Shown here: positions 9,469-17,348 of the stretch, piece after piece
Layout: every line of letters starts with the position of its first letter
How positions within the stretch are numbered: the first letter of the stretch is position 1
Made by a program: the position numbers and the translations under genes
NCBI GenBank assembly: GCA_040769385.1
Contig: JAXGLD010000004.1
Coordinates: 1-64,000 of the forward strand
Direction: 5' to 3'
Length of the DNA: 64,000 bases
Source: PHAA01 sp022706565
Lineage (GTDB): Bacteria; Bacillota; Syntrophomonadia; Syntrophomonadales; Syntrophomonadaceae
The notes under the pieces: model-generated
The model's input: the letters and a program-made list of their open reading frames with translations, nothing else
Database searches by the model: none
What the model was told of the DNA's origin: nothing

Positions 9469-9981
9469 ATGGCCAAGGACATCCCTTATGAAGAGTATTC
9501 CCGGCAATTCCTGGAGCAGCTGCCCCGGGGGGCATTCCTGACCGTGAAGGACGGCGAGCGCCTCAACACCATGACCATTGGCTGGGGAAACATCGGTTAC
9601 ATTTGGCAAAGGCCGATTATAACCGTGATGGTGCGTTATTCCCGTTATACCCACGGTTTGATAGAGAGAGCTCCGGACTTTTCGGTGAGCCTGCCGGCGA
9701 AAGGTGAGATGCGGAAAGCCCTGGCCATCGCCGGCAGTGTGTCGGGCCGCGATGTAGATAAATTCAAGGCCGCAGGTGTCACCCCCCAACCGGCCCGCAC
9801 CATTCATAGCCCGGTTATCAAAGGCTGCAGCCTATATTTCGAATGTAAGACCGTCTTCCGCCAGGCCATGGACGCCACGTTGCTGGATGAAACCATCCGG
9901 GGCAATTCCTATTCCAGCTTGGATTACCATGTAATGTATTACGGGGAGATAACCGCCTGCTACAAAGAGGGCGATTCATAA
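9469..9981 (+). CDS. flavin reductase family protein (FMN-binding split barrel)
   Basis: A 170-residue split-barrel flavoprotein. The block LPRGAFLTVKDGERLNTMTI followed by GWGNIGYIWQRPIITVMVR is the FMN-binding part of the flavin reductase / DIM6-NTAB family. These proteins reduce flavin with NAD(P)H or act as partners for monooxygenases and diiron proteins. The ATG at 9469 follows AAGGAG with an 8-base spacer; the longer frame from 9427 runs through the palindromic repeat and is rejected. Stand-alone gene, with a terminator hairpin about 165 bases downstream. Confidence 0.88.
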   Translation: MAKDIPYEEYSRQFLEQLPRGAFLTVKDGERLNTMTIGWGNIGYIWQRPIITVMVRYSRYTHGLIERAPDFSVSLPAKGEMRKALAIAGSVSGRDVDKFKAAGVTPQPARTIHSPVIKGCSLYFECKTVFRQAMDATLLDETIRGNSYSSLDYHVMYYGEITACYKEGDS

Positions 9982-10145
9982 GCGAGTTCCATCCGTCTAT
10001 TGATAACCGCAAAATTTTCCAGCCAGGGTATGGAAGCTCCAGACAAAAATTATCATGGAGAAGACTGTTATCTGCCGTCCCTGCCCCGCTGGCACCAGCC
10101 CTCCAATAACAGCGCTGGGCGGTAGTTGGAATCGACCACAGCAAT

Positions 10146-10180
10146 ACGGCTGCCTTTCTTATGAGGCAGCCGTAGTTTTG
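10146..10180 (+). terminator. terminator between convergent genes
   Basis: Perfect 9-bp stem ACGGCTGCC/GGCAGCCGT with a 10-base loop, followed by AGTTTTGT on the plus strand. It lies between the flavin reductase and LCP genes and may serve both. Confidence 0.7.
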
Positions 10181-10195
10181 TCTGTGAGATTTTCT

Positions 10196-11446
10196 CTAAG
10201 GCCTTACTTTCTGCAGTTCCTCGAGACTCAGAGGCGGGGACGGAATTTCTGCAGATCCGCCGTCCTTATCTTTGCCGCTTTCCCCATCGTCTGGGTCAGT
10301 TCCATCCTGAGGGTCGGCGGGCTGGTCTTCACCAGTGTTGGTTCCCTGGCCGCCGGCGCCATCCCCTCCCTCGCCAGGAATGGAGCCGTCATTTTCTTCA
10401 TTCTCGGCTGTGCCTGGTTCACCATTCCCGTCCTTGATCCCATCACCATTACCGGATTCAGGTGTGTTGGCTGGAGGCGGCTCAACTTCGGCCTCCGGGC
10501 GAACCACCATTTTGACCGGTTTTGATCCGGGCGGAGTCTCTTGTACCACCTTGATTTCCAACCCGCTCTTCAGATCTTCAATCAGAGTGCTGGCTATCTT
10601 CTTATCAGCTTCCCAATAGCTGGCTCCGGTTTGGCTGTCACTCAGGAAGTAACCGGGCAGAGTGAGGGTAATGATGTTTTCCATGTCTAAGTCCTGGATC
10701 ATTTTGCCCAGGTAAATCATATCCTGCAGAGGGATATTGGTATGGACGTTCTCGTAAAGTTCAGGTATCAGCTGGGGTAGGCGCAATATGGTTTTGGTCT
10801 GCAGCATTTCCTTCGCCAGGGCCTTGATAAACTTCTGCTGATTCTCGGTCCGGCCGATATCGGCCGTGGGTCCGCCCCGGTAGCGTACATAAGCCAGGGC
10901 CTGCTTGCCATTCAGGTGCTGGTACCCTTTCTTTAAATTAATGGCCAGCTCGGGATTGACCGGGTCAGCATGATACATGTTGGTTTCCACGTCAATGTGG
11001 ACCCCGCCCAATGCGTCGACGATATCTCCGAATCCGCCAAAGTTGGTGACTACATAGTAATCGACATCCACGTTCAGCAGTTTGCCCACTTCTTTGCAAG
11101 CCGCTTCGGGGCCTTGCAGCCAGTTGATACTGTTGATGCGGTCATTTTGCCCCTTGGCATTCTTAATGCGGGTATCCCGGGGAATTGAGATCATCACCAC
11201 CTGATTGGTGGCAGGATCCAAGCTGGCCAGGATCATGGTATCGCTGCGGGAGTTCTCCCGGGCGTTGCGGGCGTCGATACCCATGACCAATATGTTTATC
11301 ACCTTGCCCTTGCTGTCCTTGGTCTGTACCGATTCAAAAATGTGGTCGTTCAATTGGCCCCCTGTGAACACCCCAAGAGCCAACATCACCAAAATTACCA
11401 CCGCCCAAATGGCATATGTTCTCTTCCTGCCGGCGGAACCTGTCAT
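10196..11446 (-). CDS. LytR-CpsA-Psr (LCP) family cell-wall glycopolymer transferase
   Basis: Membrane-anchored phosphotransferase that attaches wall polymers to peptidoglycan, acting outside the cell. The chain has an N-terminal helix (TYAIWAVVILVMLALGVFTGG), then the LCP core: INILVMGIDARN, SDTMILASLDPATNQVVMIS, SIPRDTRI with catalytic-type Arg/Asp, NFGGFGDIVDALGGVHIDV, and the lipid-phosphate-binding ALAYVRYRGGPTADIGR. After about residue 310 a long acidic Gly/Asp/Glu tail (GDGAGGQGTNTGEDQPADP and similar) is low complexity. I use the ATG at 11446, 11 bases after GGAG. TTG at 11452 and ATG at 11485 are alternatives; starts beyond 11485 fall in the repeat. Confidence 0.92.
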   Translation of the reverse strand: MTGSAGRKRTYAIWAVVILVMLALGVFTGGQLNDHIFESVQTKDSKGKVINILVMGIDARNARENSRSDTMILASLDPATNQVVMISIPRDTRIKNAKGQNDRINSINWLQGPEAACKEVGKLLNVDVDYYVVTNFGGFGDIVDALGGVHIDVETNMYHADPVNPELAINLKKGYQHLNGKQALAYVRYRGGPTADIGRTENQQKFIKALAKEMLQTKTILRLPQLIPELYENVHTNIPLQDMIYLGKMIQDLDMENIITLTLPGYFLSDSQTGASYWEADKKIASTLIEDLKSGLEIKVVQETPPGSKPVKMVVRPEAEVEPPPANTPESGNGDGIKDGNGEPGTAENEENDGSIPGEGGDGAGGQGTNTGEDQPADPQDGTDPDDGESGKDKDGGSAEIPSPPLSLEELQKVRP

Positions 11447-11528
11447 AGTCAATAACTCTCCTCTATATGATCGTTGACGATTCATTCTAATCCCAATAGG
11501 CTCGTCCTGTCTATCCCTTAAGGCCGTC

Positions 11529-11557
11529 AATAACTTGGGGACAGGCCCCAAGTTATT
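11529..11557. repeat. palindromic repeat, copy 2, inverted relative to copy 1
   Basis: AATAACTTGGGG-ACAGG-CCCCAAGTTATT, a perfect 12-bp inverted repeat with a 5-base loop. It is the reverse complement of the element at 9421-9447. The two copies bracket the flavin reductase and LCP genes. Confidence 0.85.
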
Positions 11558-11620
11558 GGGATGACGATATCATTATAGGCGATATTAACCTACCATCTCC
11601 AGGTATTTTCTCCATACATA

Positions 11621-11654
11621 CCAAAAGACCCCTCCTTACGGAGAGGCCTTTTGG
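11621..11654. terminator. long hairpin with A/T tracts in the stem, likely bidirectional terminator
   Basis: 15-bp stem CCAAAAGACCCCTCC / GGAGAGGCCTTTTGG with a 4-base loop and two wobble pairs. It lies downstream of the formate operon's last gene, about 120 bases after the ferritin-like stop. The rest of the gene-free stretch 11558-11776 holds a 9-bp perfect inverted repeat ATATATGAT/ATCATATAT (11674-11696) and a GCTGCA/TGCAGC hairpin (11708-11741). I see no gene in it. Confidence 0.65.
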
Positions 11655-11776
11655 CTTTGCACATGAATCCTCTATATATGATGGGAGATCATATATCTGG
11701 TTTTAGTGACCGCTGCAGGAGGTCTTAATTCATGCAGCGTCAGGGGCAATTGGAGATCATAATTTGAACGCTCGGC

Positions 11777-12232
11777 TTACCAAACCTCGGCAAAAGCTAC
11801 CTGGTTATAGAGATTCTCCATCTTGGCTTTGTGCCCTTGCTCCATTTTGGCCAGGTTCATGAACAGGTGCAGTTCTTCTTCCTCAGTAGCGGCTTTGGCC
11901 AGACCCTCGTACATTTCCATGGCCTCTTGCTCTTTCTTCATGGCCAGGGCGATGGCATCGGCCGGCTTCATGCTTAACGACAGCCTGGGTGCATCCACCG
12001 TTTCTGCAATCTTGTAGTCCGTTGCTCCTGCGAAGGAGAAGTTCTGGATCTGCTTGTTCTTCAGCGATTCCAGGGTCAGGCGATGGCCTTTCTCCTCCTC
12101 GGCAAACTCTGTGAAGAGGACTTTCAGGCTCTTGTCCGCCGTTGATTGGGCCACCTCGTTATAGAACTCATAGGCTTCTATCTCGGCCGCAATGGCGAAA
12201 TCCATAATCCGTTCGAATTCTTTGGCGTCCAT
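11777..12232 (-). CDS. ferritin-like diiron protein (rubrerythrin domain without rubredoxin)
   Basis: A 151-residue four-helix bundle of the erythrin/rubrerythrin type. Two ExxH-type iron half-sites are visible: AIAAEIEAYEFYNEVA with FTEFAEEEKGHRLTLE, and AMKKEQEAMEMYEGLA with FMNLAKMEQGHKAKME. There is no C-terminal CxxC rubredoxin domain. Such proteins reduce peroxide or store iron in anaerobes. The ATG at 12232 has GGGGG about 10 bases upstream. It is the last gene reading with the formate operon; a 170-base gap with a large hairpin separates it from the channel gene, so it may be only partly co-transcribed. Confidence 0.88.
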   Translation of the reverse strand: MDAKEFERIMDFAIAAEIEAYEFYNEVAQSTADKSLKVLFTEFAEEEKGHRLTLESLKNKQIQNFSFAGATDYKIAETVDAPRLSLSMKPADAIALAMKKEQEAMEMYEGLAKAATEEEELHLFMNLAKMEQGHKAKMENLYNQVAFAEVW

Positions 12233-12312
12233 GTTTATAATACCCCCTTTCCAATTATCCTGGTGGATTACAGTATGGGATCAACAACTACCATAATCCC
12301 CTAATGTATTGA

Positions 12313-12367
12313 GGGGCATCGCCACTCCATGTTGGCTTTGGCAGTTAATCACAGGTGGCAATGCCCC
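12313..12367 (-). other. 13-bp hairpin between formate channel and ferritin-like genes
   Basis: GGGGCATTGCCAC and GTGGCGATGCCCC (minus strand) pair over 13 bases around a loop of about 29 bases. No U tract follows, so it is more likely an RNA-processing or stability element than a clean terminator. Confidence 0.5.
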
Positions 12368-12399
12368 GATCAGTGTTCCGGGTACGATAGTTTACTTGC

Positions 12400-13293
12400 T
12401 TACGCGGCTACACCCTTGTCCTGCTTGGCCGCCGCCGGTTTTCTCAGGTATACGAACCAGTAGTACATACCTACGAATCCTGCCCCGCCCACGATGTTGC
12501 CCAGGGTGACCGGGATGATGTTGTTCATCAGGGTGGTGCCGTAATTAAACAGCGCCAAAACCGCATCGGGACTCATCTTCAGAGCGGTGGCTGCTGCTTC
12601 CGGGGCTCCCTGAGCGATGGTCACGCCCATGGGGATGAAGAACATGTTGGCTACACTGTGCTCGAAGCCGCTGGAAACGAAGGCCATGATCGGGAAGAAG
12701 ATGGCGAAGATCTTACCGACTATATCTTTGGCGGCGAAGGCCATCCATACTGCCAGGCACACCAGCCAGTTACAGCAGATGGCCCGGAAGAAGGCCTGTC
12801 CCCAGGTCAGGGTCAGCTTGCCTTTGGCAATAGCCAGGGCTTTAGCGCCGTGGGCGCTGATCGCTATGGCTCCACCTGCAGCTGCATCGGGGCCACCCCA
12901 GTAGCCGCCGTAGTAAATGATATAAACCAACAGCAGCGAACCTACGAAGTTGGAAATCCACACTACCGACCAGTTGTAGAGCAATCCGCCCCAACCGGCC
13001 TGGCCGTTCATGACCGAGGCCATACAGGCCATGTTGTTGCCGGTGAACAGTTCCGCACCGGCGATGACTACCAGCATCAGACCTACAGAGAACACGGCGC
13101 CGAACAGGAACTGGCCCCCGGATGTTCCCGATGCTTCCATGGAGCCGATCTTGGTGGCCAGGTTGGCCCCGAATCCGATGTAGACACCGGCCAGAATCCC
13201 TAACAGGAAGAGCTTGCCAAACGCCATTTCGGCTTTGGTCTTGCCAGCATTACATACTGCTGCGGCTACCTCCGCTGGAGACATAAAGTTCAT
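12400..13293 (-). CDS. focA: formate/nitrite transporter (FNT) family channel
   Basis: Pentameric-channel family membrane protein of 297 residues with about six transmembrane helices. Family marks are GILAGVYIGFGANLA (helix 1-2 region), AGAELFTGNNMACMASVMNG (the broken-helix TGN segment) and the later VCLAVWMAFAAKDIVGKI and FEHSVANMFFIPMGV blocks, where the central-pore histidine lies in the EHSVANM motif. Context in the formate dehydrogenase operon makes formate the likely substrate, exported or imported depending on syntrophic direction. The ATG at 13293 follows AAGGTGAT; the GTG at 13314 would overlap that site. Confidence 0.93.
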   Translation of the reverse strand: MNFMSPAEVAAAVCNAGKTKAEMAFGKLFLLGILAGVYIGFGANLATKIGSMEASGTSGGQFLFGAVFSVGLMLVVIAGAELFTGNNMACMASVMNGQAGWGGLLYNWSVVWISNFVGSLLLVYIIYYGGYWGGPDAAAGGAIAISAHGAKALAIAKGKLTLTWGQAFFRAICCNWLVCLAVWMAFAAKDIVGKIFAIFFPIMAFVSSGFEHSVANMFFIPMGVTIAQGAPEAAATALKMSPDAVLALFNYGTTLMNNIIPVTLGNIVGGAGFVGMYYWFVYLRKPAAAKQDKGVAA

Positions 13294-13339
13294 ACAGTAC
13301 ACATCACCTTTCACTCTAAACTAGTATGATTACAGTCTT

Positions 13340-14563
13340 CTAACCCAGCTTGGCGTTGAACTCCGGCCGGAAATGGGACAGGGTCGTCAGCAGCGGTGCC
13401 GGGGCCGCCTGACCCAGGCCGCACAAACAAGCCCTGGTCATCACTTTGCCCAACCGCTCCGACAGCGCAATATCATCCGCAGTTGCCAGCCCTTTGTTTA
13501 CCTTGCTGACAATTTCATGCATCCGCTTGGTGCCCTCCCGACAAGGGGCGCACTTACCGCAAGACTCATGTTCGAAGAATTTGGTGATCCGATCGATGAC
13601 ATCCACCAAGTCGGTATCCTCATCCATTACAAACACGGCCCCGGACCCCAGCGTCGCGCCGATAGCGGACATGGAGTCAAAATCAACCTGGGTGTCGAGC
13701 AAGCTCTCGGGTATGAACCCTCCCGAAGTCCCGCCTATCTGGACAGCCTTGAGCTTCTTGCCGTCTTTGACGCCGCCGCCCATGCCAAACACCACGTCCC
13801 GGATGGTGACATCGGTGGGTAGTTCAAAGAAGGTCTTGTTGACCACATCACCGGTCAGGGTAAACACCTTGGTGCCTGGATATTTGGCCGCCCCAATGCT
13901 GCTAAACCATTCCGCCCCCTTCTCGAGGATGACTGGTACATTGGCGAATGTCTCCACGTTATTAACCACGGTGGGTTTTCCCCACAGTCCTGCTACTCCC
14001 GGGAAGGGAGGTTTAAAACGGGGTTCACCGCGATGGCCCTCGATCGATTCGATCAAAGCGGTCTCTTCACCGCAGACGTAGGCGCCGGCGCCCATGCGTA
14101 CCTCGATGTCAAAATCCCCGAGAACGCCTGAAGCCTTGGCCTGGTCTATGGCTGTGTTAAGGACATCCACTACATAGGGATACTCGCCCCGGCAGTAGAT
14201 GAAGCCCTTGGTTGCCCCAATAGCATATCCGCAGATGGCCATGCCTTCCAATAGGGTGTGGGGGTCGTTTTGCATGATGATGCGGTCCTTGTAAGTTCCG
14301 GGTTCCCCCTCATCGGCGTTGCAGACCACGTATTTCTGATCAGCTGGAGTATTGTAACTGAAACCCCACTTCATGCCGGCATTGAAGCCAGCTCCGCCGC
14401 GTCCGCGCAGGTTCGATTTCCTGACTTCATCGATCACCGCCGACTGGCCCATACCCTTGGCTTTGGCCAGTGACTGGTATCCTCCGACACCGATATAATC
14501 CTCGATTTTGAGTGGGTCTATCTTTCCGTAATTGCGCAAAACTATGCGCATCTCTTGTGCCAC
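13340..14563 (-). CDS. NuoF-like NADH-binding subunit of the formate dehydrogenase complex
   Basis: Flavoprotein that exchanges electrons with NAD(H) through FMN and one [4Fe-4S] cluster; 407 residues. The NADH/FMN site shows GRGGAGFNAGMKWGF (about 54-68) and NADEGEPGTYKDR, then GAGAYVCGEETALIESIEG. The cluster motif SCGKCAPCREGT with a distal cysteine in TRACLCGLG is intact. It lacks the N-terminal thioredoxin-like and C-terminal ferredoxin domains of longer HydB/HndC-type proteins. GTG start at 14563 behind AAAGGAGGG. It follows the NuoE-like gene by 20 bases; with fdhA they form a soluble NAD-dependent formate dehydrogenase like those of syntrophs and Moorella. Confidence 0.93.
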   Translation of the reverse strand: MAQEMRIVLRNYGKIDPLKIEDYIGVGGYQSLAKAKGMGQSAVIDEVRKSNLRGRGGAGFNAGMKWGFSYNTPADQKYVVCNADEGEPGTYKDRIIMQNDPHTLLEGMAICGYAIGATKGFIYCRGEYPYVVDVLNTAIDQAKASGVLGDFDIEVRMGAGAYVCGEETALIESIEGHRGEPRFKPPFPGVAGLWGKPTVVNNVETFANVPVILEKGAEWFSSIGAAKYPGTKVFTLTGDVVNKTFFELPTDVTIRDVVFGMGGGVKDGKKLKAVQIGGTSGGFIPESLLDTQVDFDSMSAIGATLGSGAVFVMDEDTDLVDVIDRITKFFEHESCGKCAPCREGTKRMHEIVSKVNKGLATADDIALSERLGKVMTRACLCGLGQAAPAPLLTTLSHFRPEFNAKLG

Positions 14564-14583
14564 TGTATTCCCTCCTTTCTCGT

Positions 14584-15030
14584 TTATTTGTATGCTGCTA
14601 AAATTTCACCGACTTTTTCAGCCGTCACATCACCGTACGGTACACTGTTGATGGTTATAACCGGGGTCGCCTGACACTGACCTACACATTCGGTGAACTC
14701 CAGGGTGAACTTGCCGTCACCGGTTGTCTCGCCCATCTTGATGCCCAGTTCCTTTTCCAGTGCAGCCACTACTTTATCAGCGCCGGCTACATGGCAGGGA
14801 GCACTCTCGCAAATACGGATAACGTTTTTGCCTCTCTTGCCAACCTTCAAATAAGAGTAGAACGTAGCCACTCCATAGGCTCTGGCCTTGGACATGTCAA
14901 AAGCATCAGCTGCTGCCACTACTGCCTCTTCCGGGATGTAACTATACTCTTTCTGTATAGCGTGGAATGCCTCGATGATTCCGCCTGGTTTGTTCTGAAA
15001 AGCGCTGATTATCTCGTTGTAGTCTGCCAT
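14584..15030 (-). CDS. NuoE-like [2Fe-2S] subunit of the formate dehydrogenase complex
   Basis: A 148-residue thioredoxin-fold ferredoxin. The helical N-terminus (GGIIEAFHAIQKEYSYIPEEAV) is typical of the 24-kDa subunit. The four [2Fe-2S] cysteines are in CESAPCHVAG (two) and FTECVGQCQATPV (two). It relays electrons between the FMN subunit and FdhA. The ATG at 15030 sits behind a textbook AGGAGGTGATTAGAAG. Length matches the family. It is followed directly by the NuoF-like gene. Confidence 0.94.
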   Translation of the reverse strand: MADYNEIISAFQNKPGGIIEAFHAIQKEYSYIPEEAVVAAADAFDMSKARAYGVATFYSYLKVGKRGKNVIRICESAPCHVAGADKVVAALEKELGIKMGETTGDGKFTLEFTECVGQCQATPVITINSVPYGDVTAEKVGEILAAYK

Positions 15031-15075
15031 CTTCTAATCACCTCCTGATTGGATGGATTTTTCTATCAATTACGG

Positions 15076-16290
15076 TTATTGGATAAAACCATCTGGACTT
15101 AACAATAAGACGTCTACTTCTTGTCCGGCCTCTATCCCGGGACTGCCCGCCGGCATATCGATCAAGGCGTTGCAGTCGACCAGGGAACGGATCATACTAG
15201 GTTTCTGTCCGGGCAGGACGGTTACCTTCCAACCATCCCTCCACTCGACCCTGCCCCTGATGAAGCGGCGCGACCCCGTCTTCTTGGGGAAGCCGTTGCA
15301 GCAGCCGGCCTTCACATAGACCGGTTCTGGGCTTAATCCTTGCAGAGCCCGCAGAGCAGGAGCGGCAAAGAGCTGGAAACCTACGGCACAAGCGGCCGGG
15401 TTGCCGGACAGTGCAAACAACAACTTGGAGCCGAGGACGGCGGCGCCGGTGTGGCTGCCAGGCTGCACCGGGACATCCCAGTACAGCAATTCCGCCCCCA
15501 TTCGTTCCATCAGCAAGGGGGCCTCATGACCGGTAACTGCAAATGTGCCTCCAATCATGATCAGCACATCGGCTTTTGCCAGCAGAGCAGAGAATACATT
15601 CGGTGCCGGCGAATCAGTTTCGCTGAAAATCCCCGATGCCGTTACCCTGCTTCCGTTTTGGACAACCATGGCGGTAAGCAATGGTACGTTACAATCCCTG
15701 GTTTGTCCAGGTTCCGGCTGCATATGCCACGGAATTATGTTGCGGCTGATGCTGGCCAGAGCTACTCGCGGCTGGCTAAAAACTGGAATCTGACTGTGAC
15801 CGAAAGCAGCCAACAGAGAAATCGCACCCGGGGTCAATCGAGTCCCCTGTTTAACCAATCGCTCACCGGCCTCGAAATCTTCACCGGCGGATTTGATGTT
15901 ATTGCCGGCTTTATACATCTCCTGGGCTACCAACCGTCCATCCTTTATGGTGGTCCGCTCTTGGGGAAACACGGCGGTCGTCCCCGGCGGCAGGTCTCCC
16001 CCGGTGGTCACCCGGCACGCATGCCCCGGCTTTAAGCCGACCAAGGGATATTCACCCAGTAAATAACTATCTTGCAGGGTATAGATACCTGTATCATGGT
16101 CGCCACTATCCCTAACCGCATAACCGTCAACCGCGGATTGCGGTCCGACCGGCAAGTCGGTATCCGCATTTATATCGGACCCGCAAATCCGGCCCACCGC
16201 CTCCAGTATGGAGACATCCTCGACCGGCAGGGGGTGACACCTTTTTCTTATTAGTGATTGAGCTTCTTCAAGGCTAACTCCGAGTTTCAC
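15076..16290 (-). CDS. divergent MoeA-like molybdopterin molybdenumtransferase homologue
   Basis: About 404 residues with MoeA architecture: domain with SAVDGYAVRD (family S-A-M-D-G-Y-A), TGGDLPPGTTAVFPQE, AGNNIKSAGEDFEAGERLV, then a MogA-like fold and the C-terminal beta domain. MoeA inserts Mo or W into molybdopterin-AMP. Key motifs have degenerated: the usual TGDEL reads SISRNIIP, and GGVSVGDYD reads GGTFAVTGHE, removing expected metal/AMP-site acids. The conserved ALSGNPAACAVG loop remains. It may be a specialised insertase or regulatory partner for this formate dehydrogenase. I start it at GTG 16290, after GGGGGATTACAA; the upstream frame overlaps the preceding gene. Confidence 0.8.
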   Translation of the reverse strand: MKLGVSLEEAQSLIRKRCHPLPVEDVSILEAVGRICGSDINADTDLPVGPQSAVDGYAVRDSGDHDTGIYTLQDSYLLGEYPLVGLKPGHACRVTTGGDLPPGTTAVFPQERTTIKDGRLVAQEMYKAGNNIKSAGEDFEAGERLVKQGTRLTPGAISLLAAFGHSQIPVFSQPRVALASISRNIIPWHMQPEPGQTRDCNVPLLTAMVVQNGSRVTASGIFSETDSPAPNVFSALLAKADVLIMIGGTFAVTGHEAPLLMERMGAELLYWDVPVQPGSHTGAAVLGSKLLFALSGNPAACAVGFQLFAAPALRALQGLSPEPVYVKAGCCNGFPKKTGSRRFIRGRVEWRDGWKVTVLPGQKPSMIRSLVDCNALIDMPAGSPGIEAGQEVDVLLLSPDGFIQ

Positions 16291-16306
16291 TTGTAATCCC
16301 CCGTTA

Positions 16307-17338
16307 TCAATCCCAACCGGCTTTGCCGAAGGGACATTGTGGGAAGTGGCAAATGCCGCAATCCTCGCACAAGCCGCCATGACCCATGGACACTATGCTG
16401 TGGCGCGAGATCCTATCCCCGGCAAATATCCGGGGCAAGAGCAGATCCAGCGTAGTTTTGCGGCTGAAGAGAGCCCCACCCGGTACTCCGCATATCGGCA
16501 CGCTGCCCTGATAGGCCAACATAAATTGCGAACCAGGCAGGATAGGGGCTCCATAAAACACTACCTCCGCTCCCGAGTCCCTGATTCCCTGGGGAGTTGC
16601 ATCATCGGCATCGACCGACATGCCTCCGGTCACTATGACCAGCTGGGCGCCTTCGGCCACTGCGTTCTGGATCTCCCGGGATATGAGCTCCGAATCGTCA
16701 GGTACGATGACCTGACCCATCCAGCGCCCCTGGAAGGGAGCGATCTTTTGTCTTATCACCCGGGCAAAACCATCCTTGATACGACCATTGTTAACCTCGG
16801 TGCCAGTGGTTATCACCGCCACCCACAAAGGCAGGAAAGGCTTTACCGTCAACATGGGATTCTTGCCAAAGAAGACTCGTTCAGCCTCCTCCAGCAGACT
16901 GCCGGGGACGGCGATGGGCACCACCCGGGTGCCGGCCACTGTCTGCCCTTCAGTTACTATCCGGTCGCTGTGCAAGGTGGCGAATACGATGTCATCCAGA
17001 TTGTTTAGCTGGTGGAGCTGCTCCACCTGGACTTTCAGGAGTCCATCGTGGCCGGCCCAGATATTGACCCTCCCTTGGTTGGGCTCGGTCAATTTGAGTC
17101 CTGGGCCCACTGCCAGCCGGGCCAGGTGCAAGGCGGCTTCATCCTCATGCACCATGTTTTCCTCAGGTTCCCATACGTAGATGTGTTCCTTGCCCATGTC
17201 CTTGAGCCGGGGCACATCCTTCTCGGAAATCACCTGTCCCTTGCGGAAGGCCCGGTGTTTTATACGGCCAGGTATAATCCTGGTCATATCATATCCAAGC
17301 GTCAAGCCAACTGCTTCTTCTACCGGTACCTTGCGCAT
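16307..17338 (-). CDS. molybdopterin-binding (MogA/MoeA-type) domain protein
   Basis: A 343-residue protein with a roughly 150-residue N-terminal domain and a MogA-like molybdopterin-binding domain. The latter carries ITTGTEVNNGRI (about 177), VTGGMSVDADDATPQGIR (about 235) and PICGVPGGALF, so the acids missing from the adjacent MoeA homologue are present here. Proteins of this type accompany molybdo/tungsto-enzymes and are thought to deliver or insert the cofactor. The C-terminus has an extra cysteine cluster, CEDCGICHFPQCPFGK, which could bind a metal or cluster. ATG at 17338 with GGAGGAG upstream. It lies 10 bases after fdhA and 16 bases before the MoeA-like gene. Confidence 0.85.
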   Translation of the reverse strand: MRKVPVEEAVGLTLGYDMTRIIPGRIKHRAFRKGQVISEKDVPRLKDMGKEHIYVWEPEENMVHEDEAALHLARLAVGPGLKLTEPNQGRVNIWAGHDGLLKVQVEQLHQLNNLDDIVFATLHSDRIVTEGQTVAGTRVVPIAVPGSLLEEAERVFFGKNPMLTVKPFLPLWVAVITTGTEVNNGRIKDGFARVIRQKIAPFQGRWMGQVIVPDDSELISREIQNAVAEGAQLVIVTGGMSVDADDATPQGIRDSGAEVVFYGAPILPGSQFMLAYQGSVPICGVPGGALFSRKTTLDLLLPRIFAGDRISRHSIVSMGHGGLCEDCGICHFPQCPFGKAGWD

Positions 17339-17348
17339 CTTTCTCCTC

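Noticed and set aside
9427..11551. Shared MGPVPKL N-terminus of the flavin reductase and LCP protein as homologous leader peptides
   Set aside because: It results from translating the palindromic repeat; both genes have better internal starts with ribosome sites.
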